In this document: positions 24,474 through 38,998 of the stretch, in pieces
Numbering within the stretch: position 1 is the stretch's first letter
How the letters are laid out: the number at the start of each line of letters is the position of its first letter
Assembly: GCA_028023455.1 (NCBI GenBank)
Contig: JAQFVV010000286.1
Location: 897,870 to 961,869, forward strand
Reading direction: 5' to 3'
DNA: 64,000 nucleotides
Origin: Epiperipatus broadwayi
Taxonomy: Eukaryota; Onychophora; Udeonychophora; Euonychophora; Peripatidae
Translations under genes and position numbers: made by a program
The notes under the pieces: generated by a model
The model's database searches: none
What the model was told of the DNA's origin: nothing
What the model saw: the letters and a program-made list of their open reading frames with translations, nothing else

Positions 24474-24985
24474 AGTTAGAAGAAGTTAAACAATTATAAA
24501 TACCTTGGTCAGATTATTAATACAGATGGAAACATAATGAATGAAATTAATCATAGAATTAAAAAAAAGATTTTTAATAAATGTGTTTTACCAGTTCTTA
24601 TTTATGGATTTGAGACTTGGACACTTAATAAAAGAGCAATACAGAGACTTCAGACCACTCAAAGAAGTATGGAGAGATGCAAATTGAGAGTAACAAGAAG
24701 AGATCAAAACTGCAATATATGGTAGGAGAACAATAAAGTGTTACTAATCTCATTGAAAAAATAAAAGACTGAAGTGGAGTTGCTGTGGACATATTGCTAA
24801 AAGAGATGATAATAGATGGACAATTGAAATCTTAAACTAAATTCCAAGAGATTATAGAAGATCCAGAAAAAGATCACATGTGAGATGGATGAATGAAATA
24901 ATAAAGTGTGCAGGGGTGATATGCAGAAGAGAAACTAAAGATCGGAGAAGATTGATTGAACTTGGATAAACCTTCATCCTGCAGC
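24474..24985 (+). pseudogene. RTE-like LINE ORF2 C-terminal remnant
   Basis: The frame from 24501 reads YLGQIINTDG, then IKKKIFNKCVLPVLIYGFET, then RLQTTQRSMER-L-VTRRD, the canonical C-terminal RT segment of RTE-type LINEs. After a stop at 24723 and frame changes it continues with WSCCGHIAKRDDNRWTIEIL (24774-24832), VRWMNEIIK (about 24880) and a RRLIELG end (about 24950). It ends in (GATGAT)(AATAAT)n. The 3' end of the same family recurs at 41.66-41.93 kb. The 5' part is absent, as expected for incomplete reverse transcription. Confidence 0.75.
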
Positions 24986-24996
24986 AGATGATGATG

Positions 24997-25062
<66 letters not shown>
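24986..25062 (+). repeat. (TGA)n(TAA)n 3' tail of the RTE-like LINE
   Basis: GATGATGATGAT passes into about 20 TAA units. It sits exactly at the 3' end of the LINE remnant, so it is probably the templated or slipped tail, not an independent microsatellite. Confidence 0.8.
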
Positions 25063-25064
<2 letters not shown>

Positions 25065-25065
25065 A

Positions 25066-25909
25066 AGTCAGATGTCACATGACTTATATATAGCTTGCAT
25101 TTACCAATATGTAAACTTAAAAGCATGCTAATGCTCTAAACAAGGTTTTTTATTATTATTATGATAAATGCTACTACAAGAGAAGGCACTCAAATCATTT
25201 TTATCTTGGGTTGTCCCCATCCCCAGACCGGTTTCGACCTATGGGTCTCTTCAGTGAGGAGTTGGGACATTAGATTCAAAAAACCAACTCAAGCTAAGCA
25301 TTTATCCAAAAGGTAATTCTCAAGAAGATCTAAACCTTTAGACATCTGCATGTCTTTAAAGTTAGCTCTCCAACTGAAAAAATTATATGGGCCTGAACTT
25401 ATTTCAGATACTCCATATATTAATAGGTTTAGTCATTTAATTTAGCCAAAGCCCCAGCAGCAGCTTGTTTAGAGCGTTAGTTAGCATGCTCTTAAGTTTA
25501 CATATTGGTAAATGCAAGCTATATATAAGTCATGTGACATCTAACTTTTTGTTATTACTATTATTATTTTGCTGTTGGGGCTTTGGCTAAATTAAATGGC
25601 TAAGCCTATTAATATATGGAGTATCTGAATTAAGTTCAGGCCCATATAATTTTTTCAGTTGGAGAGCTGACTTTAAAGACATGCAGATGTCTAAAGGTTT
25701 AGATCTTCTTCTTGAGAATTACCTTTTGGATAAATGCTTAGCTTGAGTTGGTTTTTTGAATCTAATGTTTCAACTCCTCACCCATAGGTTAAACCCGGTC
25801 TGGGGATGGGGACAATCTAAAATAAAGATGATTTGAATGCCTTCTCTTGTAGTAGCATTTATCATAATAAAAAAAAGCTTGTTTAGAGCATTAGCATGCT
25901 CTTAAGTTT

Positions 25910-25912
<3 letters not shown>
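25066..25912. mobile_element. Foldback hammerhead element, ~414-nt monomer family
   Basis: A minus-oriented unit (about 25066-25465) faces a plus-oriented unit (about 25463-25876) and the start of another (25877-25912). GCTTGTTTAGAGC recurs in plus orientation at 25463 and 25877, giving a 414-bp period. Long mirrored segments include GCTATATATAAGTCATGTGA, TAAATGCTTAGCTTGAGTTGG and ACATGCAGATGTCTAAA. The minus unit has an intact hammerhead at 25220-25260. The plus unit reads CTCCTCA-CCCATAGGTTAAACCCGGTCTGGGGA and has lost the CUGA core. The GGCCCATATA / AAAGACATG block is shared with the 406- and 420-nt families. Non-coding. Confidence 0.75.
25220..25260 (-). ncRNA. Hammerhead ribozyme motif, intact core
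   Basis: Reading the minus strand from 25260: stem I TCCTCA; CTGAAGA (25254-25248); stem II GACC-CATA-GGTC (25247-25236), four perfect pairs; GAAA (25235-25232); self-complementary stem III ACCGGT (25232-25227); cleavage residues T25227-C25226; then TGGGGA (25225-25220), which pairs with TCCTCA in six pairs including one G-U. Every conserved hammerhead position is present. The minimal stem III implies efficient cleavage only as a dimer, as known for hammerheads of retroelements and satellites. Confidence 0.8.
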
Positions 25913-25960
<48 letters not shown>

Positions 25961-25984
25961 AAGTAGTAGTCGTAGTAGTAGTCT

Positions 25985-26028
<44 letters not shown>

Positions 26029-26046
26029 ATAATAATAATAATAATA
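25913..26046 (+). repeat. (TAG)n(TAA)n microsatellite upstream of LINE A
   Basis: About 40 TAG-type triplets with AAG, TCG and TCT interruptions change to AATAATAAT just before the LINE 5' end. The 5' junction of the full-length LINE therefore lies in a TAA-type microsatellite. Confidence 0.9.
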
Positions 26047-26257
26047 AGAGAGTGCACATGCGCCAGCTGGTTTGGTGATCATAGATATCGGTAGGATATA
26101 TTATATATTTCTAGTAATAATAAAACTAAAAATTTTTTTATTTAAAATAAACCGTATTGACTCTAAGCAACCCAATATTCAGTATATATAGTTTTTTAAA
26201 CTTAAGAAAACTCCTCTGATGAGGAATTTGTGTGCAAGCAGTTTTTTTTACTCCAAT

Positions 26258-27750
26258 ATGGCGATCTCTTTGAACACAGCAAGCATTTCTTATGATGATG
26301 CAATCAAAGCATCCACTAAAAAAGGAGATTTTCCTCAGAATGTGGAAAAAAATCAAACTCCAGTTTCAAGATTTCGTCATTCAACAATGAATGATCTAAT
26401 GAAACTAGATGTGATTTCAGAATCTGATCCATTACCAGTTAATGTAATACAAGAAGAGATCTGGACTAATGAAAGTCTAATAAAAATTTCTGAATGCTTT
26501 AATACGACCATCCCATATGACCTATTTATGTCGTTTAAACATTTCTTTGCTGACAGGTCTGTTATCCTTGCAATTACAGATATAAATTGTTCGCTGTATA
26601 GATTTTCTAAGGATTTGCTATATGAAGAATTAAGCACAAATAATTTATGGGATTCTATATTGCACATTGCAGATCATCCAAATCCTCGCTATCTTGCTAT
26701 TGAATTCTATAGCGAAGAACAAAAAAACAAATTTGATAAAACAATTAAAATATTAGGGAAATATGCTTTAGTAAAATTTAACCAATAAAGAGAAAATTTT
26801 ATTACTGGCACAATCAAAAATACGTACTTTAACTATACAATAAATGACCTCAATAAATTAATGCAACAGTTCGGAGTTGTTGTTGCCTTTCAACCTATAT
26901 ATTTAAAAGGAACTCCAATACCAATCTATCGAAACAGTTATCATTTTAAAGTTAAATTAAATCAAAATGTAAATCCAAATGATATTCCCACTCTTATAAC
27001 CGATCATGAAGCGATGCTACTCTTAATAATTCGTGGACTTAAACCATAATGTTTTCACTGCAAACAATGAGGGCATATTATAAATGCATGTTCAAAACTT
27101 AAATGTAAACACTGTGATATGAGAGCAACCTCAAGTCATCAATGTGGAAATGCACCAGTAAATAACACAGATTTTACTCCTCAATCGATAAGTGAATCAA
27201 CTACAATTTGCTATCAAAATAATCCAATTAATGACAGTGTAACAGACGATCTAAACATCACCAGAGAGCAATCAGTAAATGATGAAAGTGAATCAATTTT
27301 ACCCAAAAATCAATCACAGAATGACGAGGATAAACCAGTGTTACAAGAAAATAGCCAATCTCAACAAGAAATATTAAAAAGTGATTGCCAAAATCACAAA
27401 CAATCAAAAAGACCCCTTAACAAAACTTTGCAAGATATTACAGACTATCTAGTGCCTTTCCTGCCACCTACAGACCCGAAAATAAATGACACTGCCAACC
27501 GAAAACCAGGCAGACTGCGAAGCAAATGAAGCAAAAAAAATGCAGCAGTGCCTATTGATCTTAGTAAAGATGATATGCCCCAGACATTAGATCATAAAAA
27601 AAAATAAGAAAAGCAAATATGAGTTCAATGGATACCAAGTTTGAATACACTTCAGATGAAGACCTTAGCACCAATAAAAAAGCAAATGTGAAAAAATTAT
27701 CACAGGAGGGAGGAAGTAGAACCTCCAGACATAAAAATTCTTTGTCATAA
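26258..27750 (+). pseudogene. LINE A ORF1 (nucleic-acid-binding, gag-like), broken
   Basis: The protein starts best at MAISLNTASI (26258), although the frame is open from 26219. One reading frame continues to 27534 with in-frame stops at 26786, 27047, 27068 and 27527. A frameshift in the A-run at about 27593-27605 then leads to an end at TAA 27748. Around codons 264-293 lie two zinc knuckles: CFHCKQ*GHIINAC (C-x2-C-x4-H-x4-C counting the stop) and CKHCDMRATSSHQC. The N-terminal 190 residues would be the RNA-binding domain; the C-terminal third is Q/N/S-rich and ends in basic residues. In LINEs, ORF1p coats the RNA and acts as a chaperone. Multiple stops rule out an intact protein. Confidence 0.75.
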
Positions 27751-27833
27751 TTTGTGCAAGATATCTAAACTATATAAAATTATAATCTAATTACTACATC
27801 AGGAGGGTTTTGTTTTTATTGGGTGAAACTATA

Positions 27834-30800
27834 ATGAATATAAAAATAGTGTCATTAAACATCCATGGATTAAACTCACTGGAAAAAAAACTATCAATTA
27901 ATAAAATGACTTGAAATTATACAACCTCATTTGCTAGGACTACTTGAAACAAAAATTTATAATAAATCTCAGATTAATCCATCTAACTATCTTAATAATC
28001 AAGGATACTCAGCATTCTTCCAAGCATCATTTTCACCCTCAGCAGGAACAGGAGTAGTAGTAATGAAAACCTGCCCCTTCTATTCATTCAAAATAATATA
28101 TATAAATGCACACATATTAATTATAACATTATATGATAAAACAGTTACATTGAATGTAGCATTTGTTTATTTATCTCCAAATCACACAGTAATTAATAAA
28201 GTCATTCAAATTATAAATTCCAAAATAGCATCCTCATCACATCCATTAATTTTACTTGGTGATTTCAACATGTCATACAATGAGTTTGTCACAAAATGGT
28301 TGCACTTACTAGCCATACAACTCATGAGTGGAGAAGGCTATCTCCCACAGAATTCAGTAACATTTAATAATGGCAGGTTTTCATCATTAATTGACCTGGT
28401 CTTCTACTCACCAGTGTTACATCACATGATCAGCCTAACAATAAAAAACTCATCATTATCAGATCATTCTGCAATTATTGTTTCACTAAAGAATGATTTT
28501 ATATACAGATCAATAACATCTATTGGAAACACAATTAGAATGCTTCTTCCATGTCGAACCCCAGAATATTTATTCTCAGAAATATATATATTTCTCTTCA
28601 AACTTCGAGACATTGAAATGGATCCAGTGCAAACATGGATTGCCTTTGTTAACATTATTTCATATACAATTGATGTCATAACAAGGGCTACCCCAGCCCC
28701 TTCAAGGCTTCTAGCTCTTGTAGATGAAACACACAAAAGAATCACAAACAGTACTACAAATAAACAAGGCTGTTCAAATGTGATTGCCCTGAAGAAACTT
28801 TATAAATCAGTCTCTGAAGAACTTAAAGAATACCTGGCAATTAAAAAAAGAAAACTCTTTTTGACACAGACACCCACATGGTCCAGATACTATATTCGCT
28901 GGGCACTGGGACAAAAGCCATCAACTCGCATAGTGACAGCAATTAAAATACAAGAAGATATAATTTCTGGATACAACATGTTGCTACCTCTCTACACACA
29001 TTTCAAATCCAAACTTCAAGAGAAAAAAAAATTCAGCCCTGCGCCATTTTTTCTTGGTGAGCCAGAAGAAGATATAATATTTACTCCCAAAAACTTTATT
29101 CAAAAATTAGCATCAACCCCAACTCCAGTCACCCAGGAATGCATGGTATACCTTGCTTTGTATTCAAGCATTTAGAAAATTTTACTGCTCAGTATCTGTG
29201 TAATCTAGCAAACTTTCTAACAAAAAAGATCCATCATATACATGGATTATACCCTATTTTACTAGTACCATTTATCAAAACACATGAAAAAATAACCACA
29301 CTAAACAATCTAAGGCCCATATCAATGAGCCCTCTGGGTATCAAACTGCTGGAGTCAATCATTAAAGACAAAATAGAACCCTATATTATACCTATACTAT
29401 CTAAAATGCAGTTTGCTAAGAAAGGCTCATCTACAATGCAAGCAGCCTTTCTATTCAAAACAGTTATTGATTCTGTCAGAAATAATAAAAAATATAGTCC
29501 AGTTGTAATCCAACTGGATATAAAATCAGCATTTGATATGATTCCAATTGAACTCCTTGTTGAAGCATTAGCAGACACAACAATACCAAGATCCTTAATA
29601 TATTTAATCACCAATCTTCTATTAAGTCAAGAAATACATATTACACTTAATGGTAAGAATTCCCCCTCTTTTGTACCTTACTGTTCAATTCCACAAGGTT
29701 CACCACTAAGTGCTCTTTTTTTACTTTCTATATCAATCCCTTACTGAATATGATAGAAAAAGAATTATCAGGCATATACATACCTGGTCTAAAAGCAAAC
29801 ATCTCCTGTATTGCCTACATGGATGATGTCTCGATTTTTTTTAACTTCTAAAAAACAGATCCCAACTCTATTGAAAATTCTTAATTCATACACTAATAAA
29901 TACAAGCTGGAGTTTAACATGGATAAATCTTCTGCATGGTCAATATATACAGGACAATTTCACACACAACATTTTAAAGGAAAACCCAGCTCTTTTGTGG
30001 GATTCCCCTTCTATTTGAGCAATCTAGAAATGCGTCGACAAATACAAGACAAAATTAAAAATAAAATAGAAAATATAATTGATTCACTTTCAAAATCTTA
30101 CCTTTCACTGTATTCAAAAGTAGCCCTGTTTAATCTATTAATTATGACTTGAATCACATACTATTCTCCAATAATACTATACACTAAATCTTTTTACTAG
30201 TAAAATAAACTCTTATGTAGAAAGTTGCTGTGGGAGAAAAAGATTGTTTCGGTTTCACTAAAACGTATTCAAGCTCCTCTAATACAAAATGGTTTAGGAC
30301 TACATTCAATACATATTTTTAACATTCAAAAGACATTAAATCTCATTTCTGCATGTGCTTATTTATTTCCATACATGAAAGTGTTCTTCAAGATTACCCC
30401 AACAGATAAACCACCACCAACCAATGGATATTGGAAAACCTTGCTTACACTAATTCTTAACATTCCAAACATTATTTTTTCACTACCTCAAGATAAATTT
30501 AAATATTGGGATGTATACCAGATAATTTGCTCTCCCCTAAATGATAAAAGACCAATTTTAAACATTAATAATAGACAACTAACCCGAAAATTTAAATTCT
30601 GGTCATTAGAACCCAAATATTATGATTTTCTACTCAAATTAAATCTTGAAGCATTGCCAACATTACACTTTTGTAGATATAGAAGGCATTACATAAATAC
30701 AGAAGACATATGCTGGTTATGTCATAGAGAAACTGAGACACAAGAACATTTTCTTTTTACCTGCCCTGTATTTGATAATATTCATTCACCCATACCATCA

Positions 30801-31064
30801 TTGTACAAACAAAGAAATTGTGACATTCAAACCCTTTTACAATCATTTATTAAGGGTAGCTACCCACATATTCGAGCAAGTACTTTTATATTGTTTTCAC
30901 TATGGTCTACAAGATGCTCCTTCATGTACAACAATAATCCAAGAAGACATCCAAACACATTCTGGAACAAAATGGAACAGCTTCACTTAAGGGATGAAAA
31001 AATTGTATCCCAAAAGATGAACACAGCCACTTGGTCAATATTACAACAGCACTCAAAATTATAG
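27834..31064 (+). pseudogene. LINE A ORF2 (APE endonuclease-reverse transcriptase), broken
   Basis: The ATG at 27834 opens MNIKIVSLNIHGLNS, the endonuclease N-terminus with its catalytic Asn. After a frameshift near 27900 come LLGLLETKI (catalytic Glu, about 27935), LLGDFNM (about 28255) and SDHSAII (catalytic Asp-His, about 28460). RT motifs: NLRPISMSPLGIKLLE (about 29308), LDIKSAFD (29514), IPQGSPLSALF (29690) and AYMDDV (29814). A C-terminal knuckle CWLCHRETETQEHFLFTC (30711-30764) precedes the end at 31064. Frameshifts occur near 27900, 29137, 29720 and 29835, with stops near 30150 and 30196. About 1,075 codons in total, normal for the type. In life the protein nicks the target and primes cDNA from it. 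Confidence 0.85.
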
Positions 31065-31314
31065 GAAAAAAAGACTAATAAAAAACAGAACTAAGAACTT
31101 TACAAGTGCACAAAACTAATTGGATGTATATATTTTAAAGAAAATAATGTAAACTCAAATTTGTAAACCACATGCATATCCTTTGTCTTTGTTACCCCCC
31201 CCCCCCCAATTACAATTTTCAACTTATTTATACTAACTTCAATTCATCTGCATGTGGTAAAATAGTTATAAATGTAACCTTTTTCTTGTTATATTCAATA
31301 AAGTCCTTTTGAAA

Positions 31315-31634
<320 letters not shown>

Positions 31635-34600
31635 CTGGGGCTATTGGAAACAAAAATATACAGCAGCTCTCAAATTGATCCATCAACATATTTAGTCAGC
31701 CAAGGTTTTTGTGCCTGTTCAAGGCAATCATCATCACCATCAGGTGGCACAGGCATAATTATACCCCACAACTGCTCTTTTGATTCTTTTAAAATTATAT
31801 ATATTGACTCTAATCTTATCATATTAACACTCCATCATAAAAATATCACACTTAACCTAGTATTTGTATATATACTACCAGGCCCTGTCATCATCTCCAG
31901 AATAATAGCAACAATATATTCAATGCTTACAGCAACACCAAATCCCATAATGCTCCTGGGAGATTTCAATATGACCTACCAAACTTTTGTCACCAAATGG
32001 ATCCATCAAATAACAATCCCACTTACGAGTGCTGAAGGTTTTCTCCCATCAAACTCAATATCTTTTAATAACAATAGATATAAGTCACTTATTGATTTGT
32101 GTTTCTACTCACCAATGTTACATCATTATTTTAATCTTGAACTCTGTCCATCTATAATCTCAGATCATGCTGCCCAGTTCATCACCCTTGACCTAACAAA
32201 AATACAGAATACAACAATAGCCCTCCAAAAGACTATGCGAATACTTCTTCCAGCACAAACAACTGAATTCTTATATTCAGAAACATATATAATGCTCCAA
32301 AAACTTCAAAACATATTACTTGATCCAGTACAAAAGTATATAGCATTCACCAATATACTTTCTTTCAACATCAATCATATTACTTGCAATTCTTTACCCC
32401 CCACCAGATTATTAGCTTTGGCAGATGAACTACATAAAAGAATAACCATTTCCAGACCAACTAAAGATAATCAAACACAAATTAAAAAACTTACAGAAAT
32501 GTGCAACAATACATGCAATACACTAAAGCAATATGTAGCAAGAAAAAAGAAAAAAATATGCCTTGCACAACAACATACTTGCACCAGAGCATACATATGG
32601 TGGGCATTGGGATACCCATCCGCAGTCAGAGTGCCTATGGCACTTGAAATAGATGGCTCTATAACAGCTGGTCATAACATGATAAACCCAATATATCAAC
32701 ACTTTAAAAAAAACTGCAAAAACAGAGAGTGTACATACCAAATGAAGACATATTTGGAGACCCTGAAACAGACACACCAATAACAACAACTGACATTGTA
32801 TTTCAACTTGCAACAATAACAAACACATGTCACCCAGGACCACAAGGATGTCCCAAATTTGTGTTCAAACATCTTAGTCACTCCACAGCAAAATACCTGT
32901 GTGATCTAGCCAATTACATATCCCAAAAAATTTACAACATACAAAGTCTATACCCAATTGCAATGGTTCCATTTAACAAAAAACCAACAGCAATATCATC
33001 TTTATCTAATCTACAACCAATTTCAATGGGACCTTTAGGAATAAAAATTCTTGAAAGAGTGATAAAGGAAAAAATAGAACAACACATACTCCCTGTGTTA
33101 TCATCAGCACAATATGCCAAAAAAGGATCATCCATTGGCCAGGGTGCCTTAATGTACAAAACAATTATCGAAGTAGTAAAAAAAGGAAAGAAATATGCAC
33201 CAATTATAGTTCAACTAGACATTGAGGCAGCTTTTGACTCAGTGCCTATAGCCAAATTATTAGACGTGCTGAAAAAAACAACAACACCTCCATCCCTACT
33301 ATATATAATAGCCAATCTGCTACTCAGCCATGAAATTCACATCACATTGAATGGGAAAAAATCACCAGCCTTCAGACTGAGTCAATCCATCCCACAAGGA
33401 TCCCCCCTAAGTGCCTTGCTCTTTACAATATATATAAATCCTCTATTAATAGAGATACAGAAAAAAATAAAAGGCATTCAAATTCCAAACACTGCTTTAA
33501 ATATATCATGCATAGCCTATATGGACGATGTAACCGTTTTCCTTCCCTCTAAAAAGAACCTCCCCATATTACAAGAGATAATCAAGAATTATACCTCAAA
33601 TTTTAATTTAAAAATTAACACAAATAAAACTGCTGCATGGTCAATATACACAGGCAAGCACTGTACAGAGATGTTTAATGGTAAACCATCTGCTTTCCTT
33701 GGTTTCCCATTCTACCTTGGAACCAATGGAATGAGGCAAAAAATTCAAAATAAATTAAAAAAAGATGCTGAAAAAATCACAGCCTCACTTGAAAAGTCAT
33801 ACCTGTCAATATACACAAAGGTAGCACTATTTAATCAACTTATAATTACAAAAATTACATACTACACACCTATAATCAAATTTGCAAAAACATTAATATC
33901 TAAAATCTCGTCAATCTGTAACAAACTAATATGGAAGAGAAAGACAGTGGCAATCTCTTTAAAAAATCTGAGCAGACAACCACATACAATGGACTTGGAC
34001 TCCATACAATCAATGTTTTTTACACACAGAAATCAGTAAATCTAATAACAGCAACCATAAAAAGATTTCCAGACCTGGAGTGTGTAATCAGTATAATACT
34101 CACAGACAGACCACCCCCTTCCATATGGATATCTATCCACACTGATTGAAGAACTCAAGCCAATATACAACAAAATATCATTCAATAATGACAGCAAGTA
34201 TACATACTGGGACATTTATAATATACTATATCCAAACAAGACACCTAATCTACATCCATCAGTTCTTGGAATATACAACAGGCAACTACTACAACAGTTC
34301 AGAAAATGGTCATTAGATCCAAAATTATTTGATTTTCTACTTAAGCTTAATCTCAGTGCTCTACCCACAACCCTTTTCCTTAGATTTTGTAGATTCTATA
34401 CAAATATAGACCCCATGTGTGGGCCATGTCATAGAGAAGAAGAGACACAAGATCATTTTCTTCATTCCTGCAGTGCCCTAGAAACAATATGTCGCACAAT
34501 GTTTACCACATACAGAAAGGCTATCATTTCAATTGATGAAATAATAAATACATTTAAAAAAGGCAACAGCCCTGCTATTCATGCAGCAACATACAGCCTT

Positions 34601-34771
34601 TATGCCTACTGGTGTACCAGATGCACTTTTGCACTTGTCAATAACCCTCGACGCCACCCAGCAACATATTCAATAAAACTAGAACTGTTCAGAAAAAGAG
34701 ACAGCATCCTAGCTCAACCAGATGTGTTTGCAGCCACATGGTCACACTTGAAACAAAGATCCAGTCTATGA
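31635..34771 (+). pseudogene. LINE B ORF2 (partial endonuclease, RT, CCHC), broken
   Basis: Endonuclease: LLGDFNMTYQ (about 31954) and ISDHAAQF (about 32158). RT: LQPISMGPLGIKILERVI (about 33010), LDIEAAFDSVPIAKLLDVL (33217), SIPQGSPLSALLFTIYINPL (33386) and CIAYMDDVTVF (33510). The frame 32729-34039 holds the whole RT core uninterrupted, a longer intact stretch than in LINE A. Frameshifts lie near 32729, 33960 and 34130. The C-terminal knuckle CGPCHREEETQDHFLHSC is at 34417-34470 and the end is at 34771. It cannot make a full protein because the endonuclease N-terminus is missing. Confidence 0.85.
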
Positions 34772-35018
34772 AATATAAAGACCAATAAGATAGATGATGA
34801 CATTTTCAACATCAGCATTTTTTCCAACTTCAAAAAGATGCAAGCACAAACTGAACTAAATAGAAGACCAAATTTAAAAACAAGAAGGAAAAAAAAGTAT
34901 GCAGAAAAGATAAAGACTTATATACTGAAAGTTGTAATTTGGTTTTCATTTGTAACAAATCAATATATTACTAGATGTGACTCTGTAACTTTTTAGACTC
35001 AATAAAGTTTTGCTTTGA
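31635..35018 (+). mobile_element. LINE B: 5'-truncated relative of LINE A
   Basis: LINE B begins abruptly inside the endonuclease at LGLLETKIYSSSQ, exactly alignable to LINE A near 27930, so about 1.9 kb of 5' sequence is missing. It runs through ORF2 and a 3' UTR ending CAATAAAGTTTTGCTTTGAAA. LINE A ends with the very similar CAATAAAGTCCTTTTGAAA. Protein similarity to LINE A is clear but partial, so it is a different subfamily and not a duplication of LINE A. Same orientation, directly abutting the LINE A tail. Confidence 0.85.
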
Positions 35019-37110
<2,092 letters not shown>

Positions 37111-37126
37111 TCTATATATATATATA

Positions 37127-37326
37127 TGTCATATTATTATTACTATTTGTGGGATATTCCATGTAGTGAAAAAGCTAAATGCTGACATTTCAGTACAATA
37201 TCAAGTACCTTCCTCAGAGCGTCCTCTTTCTCAAATCATAAGAGGACACTCTGAGGAAGGTACGTCAGCATTTAGCTTTTTCACTACACGGAATATCCCG
37301 CAAATAGTAATAATAATATGACATCT
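37127..37326. mobile_element. Compact foldback element with hammerhead-like core
   Basis: Left arm 37127-37224 and right arm 37236-37326 are reverse complements. GTCATATTATTATTACTATT mirrors the right end, and GTAGTGAAAAAGCTAAATGC mirrors GCATTTAGCTTTTTCACTAC. The loop is TCTCAAATCAT. The only large difference is 18 bp present in the left arm (about 37186-37203) and absent from the right. Those 18 bp contain stem-II sequence and the GAAA of the hammerhead. A (TA)n run flanks the left side. Confidence 0.75.
37178..37222 (-). ncRNA. Hammerhead-like motif, partly decayed
   Basis: Minus strand: GCT (37220-37218), CTGAGGA (37217-37211), a 19-nt stem II region with a GTAC/GTAC pairing, GAAA (37191-37188), TGTC (37187-37184), then AGC (37183-37181), which pairs with GCT. 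A C-to-T change would have produced ATGT from the palindrome ACGT in stem III. Stem I is only three continuous pairs. The core residues are intact, so it is recognisable but probably weak. Confidence 0.5.
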
Positions 37327-37369
37327 TTTATCCATAAAAATATTAGAATATATATATATATTATGAGGG

Positions 37370-38480
37370 ATTTGAACTCAGAGTTTTAGTCTCCCTACAG
37401 CTATTCAATACATCTTATACAACTGATATACATTACCACATACATGTGAAAAAGATAAATAATCTCCAATGTACATATTTGTACTGAACCAGCACTCATC
37501 AGTTAGTCTAGATCACCATCTCCCACACATATATACAATCATAAAAAATCTCTCACCTACAACTTTTCAAACATCCAAATCCTTGTTGATACCAATATTA
37601 TTGTCATACCCATGTTGACTTTAAGTTAATATGACACCTCACACATAGGAACTTAATATGATCAGTTTAATTCTACAGAAGAGGAATGAGAAGAATACAG
37701 GCTAAATATGTAATATTTAGATATATAAATGTTTTTTATATTAAACTTAATGTAATTATAATGGACGTGAACTCAGACTTTCAAACTCCCTACACCTATC
37801 CAATCCATTTTATACAACTGATACAAATGACCACATACATGTAAATAAGATAAATGATCTCCAACATATGTATTTCATGCTAAATCAGCACTCATCAATT
37901 GATCTAGATCACCATTTCTCATACATATATACAATCAGTGCTTAGTGTATATTAAGATAGAAATTCTTCAAACTTTAATGGAATAGCTTCAATCTTTTCC
38001 ACTCTCCAATTCTTCAGTCATTTATATCTTTCTGCCCATCTCTCTTCTGTAAATTAAATTGGTCATATTAAGGTCCAATGTGTGAGGGGTCAGATTGACT
38101 TAAGGCCAACATTGATATGATAATAATATTTTCATCAACAAGGGCTTTGAGTATTTCATCAATGGATTTTCAATGATATGGATTGCTGAAGAATTGCAGA
38201 GTGGAGAAGATTGAACCTTGTCCATTAAAGTTTGAAGATTCAATATCTTAATACAAAGTGGGTACTGAATGTGTGGTAGATGGTGATCTGGACCAACTGA
38301 TAAGTACTGGTTCAGCATGAAATATGTATACTGGAGATCATTTATTTTTTCACATGTCTGTAGTCATGTGTATTGGTTGTATAAAATGAATTGGATAGCT
38401 ATAGGGAGCTTGAAAGTCGAATTCAAATCTTACAATTACATTAAGTTTAATATAGAAAACATACATGTATTTAAATATTA
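37370..38480. mobile_element. Array of 396-nt hammerhead-family units, two minus and one plus
   Basis: Minus units with AGCACTCATC at 37491 and 37887 are 396 bp apart. A plus unit follows from about 37985, with symmetry centre near 37980 (for example CAAATCCTTGTTGA-like versus TCATCAACAAGGGCTTTG). Shared blocks with 20.1 and 48.7 kb: ACATGTGAAAAAGATAAAT, CTCCAATGTACATATTT, GAACTCAGACTTTCA. Minus hammerheads are damaged (AAA for GAAA near 37478; TTGATGA near 37895). The plus copy at 38293-38334 reads CTGATAA, losing G8. Non-coding; the minus-strand frame at 38100-38318 is chance. Confidence 0.7.
38291..38337 (+). ncRNA. Decayed hammerhead motif
   Basis: CCAA (38293-38296), CTGATAA (38297-38303, essential G changed), a stem II with one mismatch, GAAA (38319-38322), the palindrome-derived ATATGTAT, A38330, then CTGG. 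Alignable position by position to the intact copies at 20.3 and 49.2 kb. Inactive by inspection. Confidence 0.5.
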
Positions 38481-38805
38481 TGTGCATATATATACATATA
38501 AATTTTCATCAAAGGGAAGGTAACTAGATTGGGAAATACATTACTTCTTTGGTAATTTTCAACTCTTATGAAGATTATACTGAAGAGATCTTTATACTGA
38601 AAAGATATATTTAGATTGTTTTTTTAATTATTTCAGAATAGATCAAATTCAATCTTTTAAAAATGATTTGCATTTTTAAAATTAAAATATCATTTTATTT
38701 AAATTTAATTGGGTTAGATCAGGTGATTTGTAAAATACTACATTGATTTTTTTTTCTCTCAACATCTCTTTTGATAATTTTTAATAGCTATAAAGAAAGT
38801 GACAT

Positions 38806-38879
38806 AAAACAATAAGCAATTTTCACATTCCCATAATGGCTTAAAACAATAAGCAATTTTCACATTCCCATAATGGCTT
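38806..38879 (+). repeat. Perfect 37-bp tandem duplication
   Basis: The unit starting AAAACAATAAGCAATTTTC and ending ATAATGGCTT occurs at 38806-38842 and again at 38843-38879 with no difference. Confidence 0.95.
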
Positions 38880-38998
38880 TTGTTTTTGTTTTTGAACTTA
38901 AATTCAAAGCTACAACTATTGCACTTATACATCTAGTTTTATTCTTTTATATTGTTTTAGATTAAAGCCTAAAATTAAACCTAAGATTTAGTCAATTT

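Noticed and set aside
25896-26078. Poly-serine open frame
   Set aside because: It is the (TAG)n microsatellite read as AGT.
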